64,000 nucleotides of DNA from Halobellus clavatus. Its GTDB lineage: Archaea; Halobacteriota; Halobacteria; Halobacteriales; Haloferacaceae. A program made the translations under genes and the position numbers. Numbering within the stretch: position 1 is the first letter of the stretch; every line of letters begins with the position of its first letter. Below are positions 36,082 to 43,854 of the stretch, piece by piece. Below the pieces are notes generated by a model. The model was not told the origin of the DNA. It ran no database searches and was given only the letters and a program-made list of their open reading frames with translations. Where the stretch lies: contig NZ_FNPB01000001.1 of NCBI RefSeq assembly GCF_900107195.1, positions 1 through 64,000 of the forward strand. Direction: 5' to 3'.

Positions 36082-36088
36082 TTTATAT
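36082..36088 (+). promoter_or_regulatory. TATA element upstream of the BtuF-like gene
   Basis: AATTTATATG is the strongest TATA-like sequence in the tfb/btuF divergent spacer. It predicts a start of transcription near 36112 and a leader of about 40 nt to ATG 36153. Confidence 0.5.
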
Positions 36089-36152
36089 GTGTGAGAGAGC
36101 CCGGGCAAATCCGTCCGCAACGCCCTTGCCCGTTGGCGTCCGCTACTCCCGT

Positions 36153-36926
36153 ATGAACGCCGCTCCCGCGAGCGACCAGTACGACGACGTCGAGCGGATC
36201 GTCTCGCTCGCGCCCAGTACCACAGCGACGCTGGCGGCGATGGGCAGCGCGGACCGTGTCGTCGGCGTCACCGCCCATTGCGACCTCGACCGCCCGGTTG
36301 TCGGCGGCTGGTTGAACCCCGACTACGACCGCCTCGCCGACCTGGATCCCGACGTGGTCTGCACTGCCGACGGACTCCAGCACGAGATCCGCGACGAACT
36401 CCGGGAACGGGGGTACGAGGTCTGCCACGTCGAACCGGATCGACTCGATGCCGTACTCGGCTCCATCGAGCGGATCGGGCGCGCCGTGGGTCGACCCGCG
36501 GCCGGCGACGCGCTCGCCGCGGACCTCCGCGATCGGATCGATGCCGTTCGGGACGAGACCCCCGACGCCGCCGCGGATCGACCGATCGTCTACTGCGAGG
36601 AGTGGGGAGAGCCGCCGATGGCCGCGGGTAACTGGGTCCCGGATGCCATCGAGGCCGCGGGCGGTCGGTATCCGTTCTGCGAGGCCGGCGAGCGCTCCCA
36701 GGAGGTCTCAGTGGAGGGCGTCACGGCGGCTGACCCCGACCACGTGGTGCTTCACCACTGCGGACACGGTGACCGCATCGATCCGGCCCTTCTCGACGAC
36801 CGCGGCTGGGACCTCGACGCGACCGTGCACGTCCTCGACGACGACCTCCTGAACCAACCGAGCCCCGCGCTCGTCGACGGGATCGAAACGCTCGCAGCGA
36901 GGCTCCACGGCGAGGACGGCGACTGA
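36153..36926 (+). CDS. Cobalamin-binding BtuF-like protein, no signal peptide
   Basis: A 257-residue helical-backbone substrate-binding domain. VERIVSLAPSTTATLAAMGS, RVVGVTAHCDLD and DPDVVCTADGLQHEIRDELR are the BtuF hallmarks. It has no signal peptide or lipobox. ABC-transporter binding proteins of this family are normally exported, so this is a cytoplasmic member, perhaps in cobalamin salvage. No transporter genes are next to it. An in-frame ATG at 36088 exists but falls within the TATA element. Confidence 0.85.
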   Translation: MNAAPASDQYDDVERIVSLAPSTTATLAAMGSADRVVGVTAHCDLDRPVVGGWLNPDYDRLADLDPDVVCTADGLQHEIRDELRERGYEVCHVEPDRLDAVLGSIERIGRAVGRPAAGDALAADLRDRIDAVRDETPDAAADRPIVYCEEWGEPPMAAGNWVPDAIEAAGGRYPFCEAGERSQEVSVEGVTAADPDHVVLHHCGHGDRIDPALLDDRGWDLDATVHVLDDDLLNQPSPALVDGIETLAARLHGEDGD

Positions 36927-36974
36927 GACGGCGGAACCGACACACGTATTGTTCGAGCGGCGGGACACCGGCGT

Positions 36975-37493
36975 ATGCGAATCGGAGTCGGCAGCGGGAA
37001 CCCCGTGAAACGCGATGCGACCACGCGCGTCTTTCCGGACGCGACCGTCGTCGCCGAACCGGTCCCCTCCGGCGTCTCTGAGCAGCCGATCGGGCACGCT
37101 GAGACGCGGACGGGCGCGCTTAACAGAGCCGAAGCGGTGCTCGACGCGGACGACGAGTACGACCTCGGGGTGGGGATCGAGGGCGGCGTCGTCGACGTCG
37201 ACGACGGCTCCGCCACGGCAGGCCTGCACCTCGTGATGTGGGGCGCGGTCAGCGACGGCGAACGCCACGGCGTCGGCGGCGGACCGAGCCTTCCCGTCCC
37301 GCCCTCGATCGCGACACGGGTCCGCGACGGGGAGGAACTGGGGCCGGTGATGGACGACGTCCTCGGCGAGTCCGACGTCGCGAAGAAGCAGGGCGCGGCG
37401 GGCGCGTTCACCGGCGGCGAGATGACCCGGACGGACGCGCTCGCGGCGGCGGTGACGGCCGCGGCGTCGCCGTTTCTGAGCGATCTCTACTAG
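36975..37493 (+). CDS. Inosine/xanthosine triphosphatase (DUF84, YjjX-like)
   Basis: A 172-residue house-cleaning nucleotidase. It begins MRIGVGSGNPVKRDATTRVF, then ETRTGALNRAEAVLDADDEY, LGVGIEGGVVDVDDG and GEMTRTDALAAAVTAA, all conserved in the YjjX/DUF84 family. It hydrolyses ITP and XTP to keep damaged purines out of nucleic acids. It converges on the AglD-like gene. Confidence 0.9.
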   Translation: MRIGVGSGNPVKRDATTRVFPDATVVAEPVPSGVSEQPIGHAETRTGALNRAEAVLDADDEYDLGVGIEGGVVDVDDGSATAGLHLVMWGAVSDGERHGVGGGPSLPVPPSIATRVRDGEELGPVMDDVLGESDVAKKQGAAGAFTGGEMTRTDALAAAVTAAASPFLSDLY

Positions 37494-37504
37494 CGCACCG
37501 TCGC

Positions 37505-39403
37505 TCAGTCGAGTTCGGGCGCTTCGTCTCTGGCGTCACGCACGTCTCGGGTCTCCTCGACAGCGGTCGTCAGCGAGACGTTGAGCCCGAGCATCGCGGC
37601 GTAGCCGCCGACGACCGTGACGATATTCTTCACCGCGTGATCGAGCACCGCCGCACCGAGTGCCAGTTCCGGCGAGAGCGGCGTGAGGCCGACCACGAGC
37701 AGCGTGAACGCGCCCTCGTAGAGTCCGACGCCCCCCGGCGAGAGCGGGAGCACCTTCGCGAGGTTGCCGACGCTGACCGCGAAGAAACTCACCGCGACCA
37801 GTTCGACGGCCGCGAGCCCCGGCGTGAACGCGGCGAGCACCAGGAGTGCGGTCACGACATCCAGCGTCCACACGGCGACGCTCGAGGTGCCGACGCGGGT
37901 GAAGCCGCGACGCGTGCCCGCGACCGTCTGGAGGTCGTCGACGAATCGCCCGATGACGCCGGCAACGAAGTCGGCGTACGAGTCGGTGCTGATCCGATAG
38001 ACGACCGCAGCGACGAAGTTGCGGTCGCTCCGCGCCGAGAGCGCGATGCCGACGACGGCCGCGAGCGCGACGAGGCCGACGCCGAGCGCGACGATGACGG
38101 CCACCCGGCCGGCACCCGCCGCGCCCGTGACTGTCCGGGCGAGTTCGGCCGTCTGCCCGGTCGCCGTGTAACCGATGAGGACCACCCCGGCCATCGAGGC
38201 GATGGTCAACAGGTCGAAGACGCGTTCGGCCGCCAGCGACGCGAACCCGGACGGGTACGGGATGCCGCGCCGTGCCTTGACGACGTAGGCGCGGATCAGA
38301 TCACCCGCTCGGGCGGGAAAGACCAGGTTTCCGGTCTGACTGATGAAGACGGCCCCGGTGAGGAACGGCACGGTCTCGCGGTACCCCAACTCTTCGAGGA
38401 TGTCGCGGTAGCGCACGCCGCGAATCGGCCACGAGAGCAGGTAGACGACGGCCGCCGCGGCGACGAACAGCGGGTCGGCGTCGCCCATCTCCGAGAGGAC
38501 GGTGCCGAAGTCGATATACTGCGTCATCAACACTAACGCGAATACCGCCAGGAACGCGCCGGCGACGAGGCCGACGCGGCGAGAGAGCCGCGGCCGGACG
38601 GAGAGCTGCCAGAACGTCCGCAAGATCTGACTGCCCATCCCGAACACGTCACGGACGAGGTCCACCTTGGTGTCGCCTTTCGGCGTCCACTCGACAGGGA
38701 ACTCCGCGACGGTGAAGCCGGCCCGTTGCGCCCGCACGAGCATCTCGGTGTCCCAGAACCAGTGTTCGTCCTCGACGTCCTCGGCGAGCGTCTCGAACGC
38801 CTCGCGGCTGAAGGCCTTGAATCCGCACTGGTGGTCGCGGAGGTCCGAGCGGAGGAGCGTCCGGACGAGGCCGTTGTACACCCGGCTGGGGACGCCGCGC
38901 TTGGCCGGCCGGTCCGCGACGTTGCCGGGGAGCCAGCGGGAGCCCGTGGCGACGTCGGCCTCGCCGATACGGATCCGATCGATCAGCTCTTCGAGATGGC
39001 TGATGTCGGTCGCCAGATCCGTATCGAAGTACGCGAGGACGTCGCCGCGGGCCGCCTCGAACGCGCGTTCGAGCGCACCGCCGCGGCCCAGTCGCGCGTC
39101 GCTGTGGACGTGTCGCACGCGCTCGTCCGCGGCCGCGAGTCGGGCGGCGATCTCCGGGGTCCGGTCCTCACAGCCGTCCTCGGCGACGAGCACCTCGAAC
39201 GATTCCGCCGGAAGGAATCCCGCGAGCGTCCGCAGCGTCGTCGCCACAGTCGATTCGATCGTCTCGGCCTCGTTGTAGGCCGGGAGGACGACGCTGACCG
39301 AGACGGACGACGCATCGGCGGTGTCGCTGTCGGCCTCGATCGCGCCGTTCGCTGACTCGCCGGCGGGCGTTCCGGGAGCGGTACTGTCGCGGGGACTGCC
39401 CAT
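37505..39403 (-). CDS. aglD: AglD-like glycosyltransferase/flippase-like fusion
   Basis: A 632-residue protein in two parts. The GT2 domain (about 35-270) has VVLPAYNEAETIESTVATTL, VLVAEDGCEDRTPEIA and the metal-binding DTD in LAYFDTDLATDISHLEE, as in dolichol-phosphate mannose synthases. The second half (about 285-610) is a UPF0104/LPG-synthase-like membrane domain with about eight helices. Haloferax AglD has this same layout and length and acts in the last mannose step of S-layer N-glycosylation. The first about 30 residues are a disordered lead. The orthologue call is inference from layout. Confidence 0.85.
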   Translation of the reverse strand: MGSPRDSTAPGTPAGESANGAIEADSDTADASSVSVSVVLPAYNEAETIESTVATTLRTLAGFLPAESFEVLVAEDGCEDRTPEIAARLAAADERVRHVHSDARLGRGGALERAFEAARGDVLAYFDTDLATDISHLEELIDRIRIGEADVATGSRWLPGNVADRPAKRGVPSRVYNGLVRTLLRSDLRDHQCGFKAFSREAFETLAEDVEDEHWFWDTEMLVRAQRAGFTVAEFPVEWTPKGDTKVDLVRDVFGMGSQILRTFWQLSVRPRLSRRVGLVAGAFLAVFALVLMTQYIDFGTVLSEMGDADPLFVAAAAVVYLLSWPIRGVRYRDILEELGYRETVPFLTGAVFISQTGNLVFPARAGDLIRAYVVKARRGIPYPSGFASLAAERVFDLLTIASMAGVVLIGYTATGQTAELARTVTGAAGAGRVAVIVALGVGLVALAAVVGIALSARSDRNFVAAVVYRISTDSYADFVAGVIGRFVDDLQTVAGTRRGFTRVGTSSVAVWTLDVVTALLVLAAFTPGLAAVELVAVSFFAVSVGNLAKVLPLSPGGVGLYEGAFTLLVVGLTPLSPELALGAAVLDHAVKNIVTVVGGYAAMLGLNVSLTTAVEETRDVRDARDEAPELD

Positions 39404-39588
39404 TGGTGTGTCCTGGCTCTGCGGCGGGTATGAACTTTCTGCCTCGGGGCGGCCCGATTAGGCGACCGTACCCCCCAGCGGTCGACGGAGGGTCGAAACG
39501 CCCCGATCGGACCAGTAAACCGCATCACAGCGCGGTGTTAGCCGTATGTACCAAATCGCTCATAGGGGGAAGTACCGTGGTACCGGAT

Positions 39589-39834
39589 ATGAGCGCCACA
39601 GTCGCTTCGGCACCCGCCGCGGACCTCAGCGAGAAACAGGACCGGATCCTCGAGTACCTGCGGACGAACGTCGAGGAGCGGACCTACTTCAAGTCGCGGC
39701 TGATCGCCCAGGACCTGGATCTCTCCGCGAAGGAGGTCGGCTCGAATATGCGCGCCATTCTCGAGGCGGACGTCGGCCTCACCGTCGAGAAGTGGGGGTA
39801 CTCCTCGGGGACGACGTGGAAAGTCACTGCGTAA
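39589..39834 (+). CDS. Small winged-helix-like protein (DUF7123-like)
   Basis: An 81-residue protein: MSATVASAPAADLSEKQDRI, then YFKSRLIAQDLDLSAKEVGS and LTVEKWGYSSGTTWKVTA. The pattern suggests a compact winged helix. It matches a family found throughout haloarchaea with no assigned role. GTACC-GT-GGTAC, a 5-bp inverted repeat, lies just before the ATG (39572-39583). Confidence 0.78.
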   Translation: MSATVASAPAADLSEKQDRILEYLRTNVEERTYFKSRLIAQDLDLSAKEVGSNMRAILEADVGLTVEKWGYSSGTTWKVTA

Positions 39835-39858
39835 TCGGGCGCGCAGCGGGGTGAAAAG

Positions 39859-40482
39859 TCAGAACTCGTATCGCACGAGCGAGTCGGCTTCGGCGGCCAG
39901 TTCGACCGCTTCCGGGCCGAACGAGTCGGCGAACCTGACGACCAAGAGGAGCAGCGTCTCGGGGCGCTGGACGGTGTAGCCGCCGTCGCGCGAGAGCACA
40001 CCGGCTTCGTCGAGTTCGCGGGCGTAGCCGCTCACGGTCGCCCGGGAGACGTCGAGATGGGCGGCGAGATCGGCGCCGGAGGATCCCGGCTGCCGGAGGA
40101 GTTCGACGAGCATCCCGCGCGGCGTCCGGCGACGGAGGTAGCCGAGCGCGACCTGCTCGAACGCGGAGAATCGGCCGGCCGAAAAGAACCGCTTGTAGTC
40201 GCCGTCGCGACGCGAGACCAGCACGTCGTCGTCGACGAGCGTCTGGAGGTGGTGCTGGGTCTCCCCGGTTCCCAGTTCCAGATCGTCACGGATCTTCGAG
40301 AAGTGCGCACCGGGCGTCGAAGAGACGTACCCGACGATCGCGTCACGGGCGTCGCTCGTCGTCTCGGTGTCGGCAGCCGCCGTGTCACTGGCTCCGAGTC
40401 CAGCGAGCGGCGAGGCTGCGCCGAGCGCGGCAAAGCGCCGGAGCGTCGCCCGCTTCTCTTCGTCGACCTGTCGGTCTGGCAT
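39859..40482 (-). CDS. Double winged-helix protein with Tat-like N-terminus
   Basis: A 207-residue protein with two winged helices: IVGYVSSTPGAHFSKIRDDL (about 50-110) and MLVELLRQPGSSGADLAAHL (about 122-180). This pairing is common in haloarchaeal MarR/ArsR-like regulators. The first 40 residues read KRATLRRFAALGAASPLAGL then GASDTAAADT, which resembles a twin-arginine signal. Export of a DNA-binding protein would be odd, so the lead may be a fusion remnant. Targets are unknown. Confidence 0.78.
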   Translation of the reverse strand: MPDRQVDEEKRATLRRFAALGAASPLAGLGASDTAAADTETTSDARDAIVGYVSSTPGAHFSKIRDDLELGTGETQHHLQTLVDDDVLVSRRDGDYKRFFSAGRFSAFEQVALGYLRRRTPRGMLVELLRQPGSSGADLAAHLDVSRATVSGYARELDEAGVLSRDGGYTVQRPETLLLLVVRFADSFGPEAVELAAEADSLVRYEF

Positions 40483-40598
40483 TCGGTTCGGTTAGAGAAC
40501 GGGTGATAGCGACAAAAGCGCTTCGTTCGTGGCTACGAGTCGGTTCTGTGTCCGCTGAACGGGGGGTGACTGCTGGGGGTCCTCCCGACGACGCGGAA

Positions 40599-41867
40599 TT
40601 ATTCGGTCTCTTTCTCGACGGCGGGCTCCTCGTCTGCGTCCCCGGCGGTCTCGGTGTCCTCATCGCTCGCGGCGTCGGGGACCGTCGAAGCGGCCTGATC
40701 CGGCTCCGCTGCCGCAACGTCCGGGTCAGAGACTACCTCGTCGGGGTCTTTGATCGAGTTCTCTCCGGGCACGCCCGCCTCCTCGATGACGGCGTCGGAG
40801 TCTTTGAATTCCGTGTCCGCACCCTGCTTGATCGCCTCGGCCTCCTGTTCGAGTTCTTCGACGTCCATCTCGGTGGCCTGGTCGATCTGTCCGAGGATCT
40901 CCTCGATGTCGTCGAGGCCGAGCAGTTCGCGGGTCTCCGAGTCGAAGTCGAGGCTGTCGAGACCGGCCTGCTCTTGGACGTCGGAGTCGGTGAGCTGTCG
41001 GCCGTAGCGGCCGAGGAGGCTCGTGAGTTCCTGCGGGAGGACGAACGTCGTCGACTCGCCCTGACCGATCGTTTCGAGGCTCTCCATCCCCTTCTCGATG
41101 ATCGCGCGCTCGCCCATCGACTCGGCGGACTTCGCACGCAGCACCGTCGAGATGGCGTCACCCTGTGCCTCGAGGATCTGGCTCTGCTTCTCACCCTGGG
41201 CGCGGATGATGTTGGACTGCTTCTCGCCCTCGGCTTCCTCGACCGCAGAGCGCCGTTCACCCTGCGCTTCGAGGATCATCGCACGCCGGCGACGCTCCGC
41301 GGACGTCTGCTGCTCCATCGCCTGCTGGACGTCCTTGGAGGGGTTGACTTCCCTGACCTCGACGCTCTCGACGCGGACGCCCCACTCGTCGGTGGGTTCG
41401 TCGAGTTCGCGCCGGATCCGACCGTTGATTTCCTGCCGCTTGTTGAGCGTATCGTCGAGTTCCATATCGCCGATGACCGCCCGGAGCGTGGTCTGTGCGA
41501 GGTTCGAGACGGCGCGCTTGTAGTCGTCGACTTCGAGGAAGGCCTTCTTCGCGTCCATCACCTTGATGTAGACGACGGCGTCGGCGGTGACGGGGGAGTT
41601 GTCCCGCGTGATCGCTTCCTGGCGAGGGACGTCGAGCGTCTGGGTCCGCATATCGAACGGGTAGGTTCGCGCGACGAACGGCGGGATGAAGTTGATACCC
41701 GGTTCGAGCAGCTTCCGGTACTCGCCGAACACCGTCAGCGCCTCCTTCTCGTAGGCGTCGACGATCTCCACCATCTGGTAGACGGTGACGATCGCGAGGA
41801 GAAGCACGAGTAGCCCGATCGCCGGGAGACCGATGCCTGTCTGGAGTACAACGGGGCCAACTACCAT
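40599..41867 (-). CDS. SPFH/band-7 membrane protein (stomatin-like)
   Basis: A 422-residue stomatin/prohibitin-like protein. An N-terminal helix (GLPAIGLLVLLLAIVTVYQM) is followed by the SPFH domain (about 35-210: GEYRKLLEPGINFIPPFVAR, QTLDVPRQEAITRDNSPVTA, RVESVEVREVNPSKDVQQAM). A long Glu/Ala coiled coil of repeated AQGE(K/R)(Q/R)S units (about 210-270) and an acidic tail complete it. It would form oligomeric membrane scaffolds. It follows an NfeD gene, the usual partner. Confidence 0.92.
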   Translation of the reverse strand: MVVGPVVLQTGIGLPAIGLLVLLLAIVTVYQMVEIVDAYEKEALTVFGEYRKLLEPGINFIPPFVARTYPFDMRTQTLDVPRQEAITRDNSPVTADAVVYIKVMDAKKAFLEVDDYKRAVSNLAQTTLRAVIGDMELDDTLNKRQEINGRIRRELDEPTDEWGVRVESVEVREVNPSKDVQQAMEQQTSAERRRRAMILEAQGERRSAVEEAEGEKQSNIIRAQGEKQSQILEAQGDAISTVLRAKSAESMGERAIIEKGMESLETIGQGESTTFVLPQELTSLLGRYGRQLTDSDVQEQAGLDSLDFDSETRELLGLDDIEEILGQIDQATEMDVEELEQEAEAIKQGADTEFKDSDAVIEEAGVPGENSIKDPDEVVSDPDVAAAEPDQAASTVPDAASDEDTETAGDADEEPAVEKETE

Positions 41868-41935
41868 AGCTGAACTTAGTGTGTGCGTCTGATAAGCGTT
41901 GGCCCGCACCGTTCGGGTGCGGTCCCGGAGATCCG

Positions 41936-42622
41936 TCAGGTGCGCTCGGTCTCGAACTCCGGGTCGTCGTCGGCCGTCGTTTCGGACGGGTCGGTCTGGT
42001 CGTCGTCGGGGGATGCGTCGGCGGAAGATGTGTCGGTGGCGGCGGCATCGCCGGTGCTCTCCTCCCCGGTTTCGCCGTTGCTCGCGGCGCGACCGCGTTC
42101 CAGTTCACGGTCGATCTCGTCGTACTCCGTCGACAGCGACGCCACGGTCACGACGTTGCCCCCGCCGGGATCGACGACGACGACTTCGGTCCCCTCTTCG
42201 AGTTCGCCGTCGACCGAGCGGGCGGCGTAGTAGGGGTTGAACCCACCCTCGTCGAGTTTGACCTCTCCGTCGGTCGGGCTGACGGTCTCGGTGACGCGGC
42301 CGGTGCGGCCCCGGAGGCTCGCCGAGTCGCTGGTCTGCTCGGTTCCCTTCCCGCCGTAGAGGTCGAATTCGCGGTAGCCATACAGCGTCAGTGCCCCGAA
42401 GACGAGCACCAGGCCGGCGAGGATGACCGGCGAGGCGATCGAGCCCAGCACGAGGCCGACGAGTCCGGCGGCGAGAAGTGAGACCCCGAGCACGATGAAG
42501 TGCGCCCCCGGCGCGAGCGCTTCGAGGAAGCTGACGCCCAGTCCCGCAGCGACGAGGAGGAGCGGCAGCGTCTCGGGTGGGACGGAGAGTTGCAGGGCGA
42601 CCCAGAGCGCTCGTAGGAGCAT
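41936..42622 (-). CDS. NfeD-family membrane protein
   Basis: A 228-residue NfeD protein. Four hydrophobic helices fill residues 1-90 (PLLLVAAGLGVSFLEALAPG, VLGVSLLAAGLVGLVLGSIA). The NfeD OB-fold comes next (SLRGRTGRVTETVSPTDGEV, EGTEVVVVDPGGGNVVTV). An acidic tail of about 60 residues ends it. NfeD proteins pair with SPFH proteins in membrane microdomains. The stop is 68 nt before the SPFH start, same strand. Confidence 0.9.
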   Translation of the reverse strand: MLLRALWVALQLSVPPETLPLLLVAAGLGVSFLEALAPGAHFIVLGVSLLAAGLVGLVLGSIASPVILAGLVLVFGALTLYGYREFDLYGGKGTEQTSDSASLRGRTGRVTETVSPTDGEVKLDEGGFNPYYAARSVDGELEEGTEVVVVDPGGGNVVTVASLSTEYDEIDRELERGRAASNGETGEESTGDAAATDTSSADASPDDDQTDPSETTADDDPEFETERT

Positions 42623-42675
42623 ACTCGGAATTAGTCTGGCGAGGGATTAAGGGTTGTCACAGCCCGGACGCCGGT

Positions 42676-43854
42676 TCAGCCGCTGTCGGCCGTCGTCGCC
42701 TCGGGCGTCAGTCCGGTGTCGCGGACGAACGTGATCTTCAGGTCGCCGTCGTAGACCAGGGTCGCGCTCGCCGCCGACTCGGGGACGCTGAAGACGAGCC
42801 ACACCTCGCGGCTCTCACCCGGTTCGAAGAGCCCGGCGCTCGGGAACCCGGTGACCCCGTCGAGCGGCTGGTGGCCGTACCGCTGTCCCGCGACTTCGAC
42901 GGCGAACGCCGACTGGCTGAGCTGCGTGGGGCTCCCCGCGCCGTTAGTGACGTTCAGCCGAACGAGCACGAAGGTCTGGTTCGCTGGCGGGTCGTAGGCG
43001 GTCCCATTCACCGACAGCGATCCCGCGGTCTTGGCGTTCCACCGGGCCTCGACCGTCGCGTTAGCCCCCGCGGTCGACATCGCCGAGACGGCCACATCGT
43101 CGCCCCCGCCGCCGGCAAACAGCCCGCCGCCGAGGCCGACCGCGGGGCCGACGGTCGCGCCGAGTAAGAAGGCGACGACGAGTACCACCGGGAGGAGTCC
43201 GGTCGGGACGGACCCGCCGGTCAGTCCACCGACCCGGGACCTGATGCCGTCCAACCGGGAGCCGTCACCACTCCCCGCGGCCCCGTCGCTCCCACCGCTC
43301 CCGCCGCCGGACTGGCCGCCGGAATCACCCGACTCGCTGCCGCCGTCGCCACGGTCGAGTTTGGCCCGGAGTGACGCGATCGTCGCGCTCGGGTCAGGGA
43401 GTTGCGCCGCCAGCCCCTCGGGCACCGGGACGCCGGCCTCGCGGAGGCGCTCGAAGAGAACCGCGAGACTGTCGGTCGCTGTGTACTGCGCCAGAAGATC
43501 CTCGAAGCCGCCCTGTTCGACGGTGTTCGCGAGCTTCGCGCGGTTGAGGAGGTGGACGCTGCGCTGAGTGGCGAGCCGCTGGGCCTCCTTGGCGAACGCC
43601 CCCTGGGTGGCGACGACCGCCACGTCGATCCCGCGCTTCCGACAGAACCCCACGAACTGCTTGATGTGTCGCTCGGTGACGGTCGCGGTCGTCGTAGGGA
43701 ACACGTAGATGACGCCGCGCTTGCCGTCGCCGCGTTTGCCGATCACGAAGTGCGTCTCGTCGGCGCGTTCGTTGGCCGAAACCTCCCAGCCTCGCTCGCG
43801 CCAGAGGTCACTCAGGAACGAGACGAAGTCGTCGGGTTCCATCTCGGGGATCAC
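42676..43854 (-). CDS. Mrr-like domain membrane protein with extracytoplasmic domain
   Basis: A 392-residue protein. Residues 1-130 resemble an Mrr/restriction-endonuclease fold (FVSFLSDLWRERGWEVSANE, TERHIKQFVGFCRKRGIDVA). The usual Q-x-K catalytic strand reads VIYVFPTTT, so nuclease activity is doubtful. A Gly/Ser/Asp linker (about 170-205) leads to a membrane helix (LLPVVLVVAFLLGATVGPAV). A DUF4352-like beta domain follows (QTFVLVRLNVTNGAGSP). The start ATG overlaps the surface-protein stop by 4 nt; a second ATG is at 43842. Confidence 0.75.
   Translation of the reverse strand: MIPEMEPDDFVSFLSDLWRERGWEVSANERADETHFVIGKRGDGKRGVIYVFPTTTATVTERHIKQFVGFCRKRGIDVAVVATQGAFAKEAQRLATQRSVHLLNRAKLANTVEQGGFEDLLAQYTATDSLAVLFERLREAGVPVPEGLAAQLPDPSATIASLRAKLDRGDGGSESGDSGGQSGGGSGGSDGAAGSGDGSRLDGIRSRVGGLTGGSVPTGLLPVVLVVAFLLGATVGPAVGLGGGLFAGGGGDDVAVSAMSTAGANATVEARWNAKTAGSLSVNGTAYDPPANQTFVLVRLNVTNGAGSPTQLSQSAFAVEVAGQRYGHQPLDGVTGFPSAGLFEPGESREVWLVFSVPESAASATLVYDGDLKITFVRDTGLTPEATTADSG

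Noticed and set aside
42676-43854. Restriction-modification system
   Set aside because: The Mrr-like domain appears to lack catalytic residues, is membrane-tethered, and no methyltransferase is nearby.
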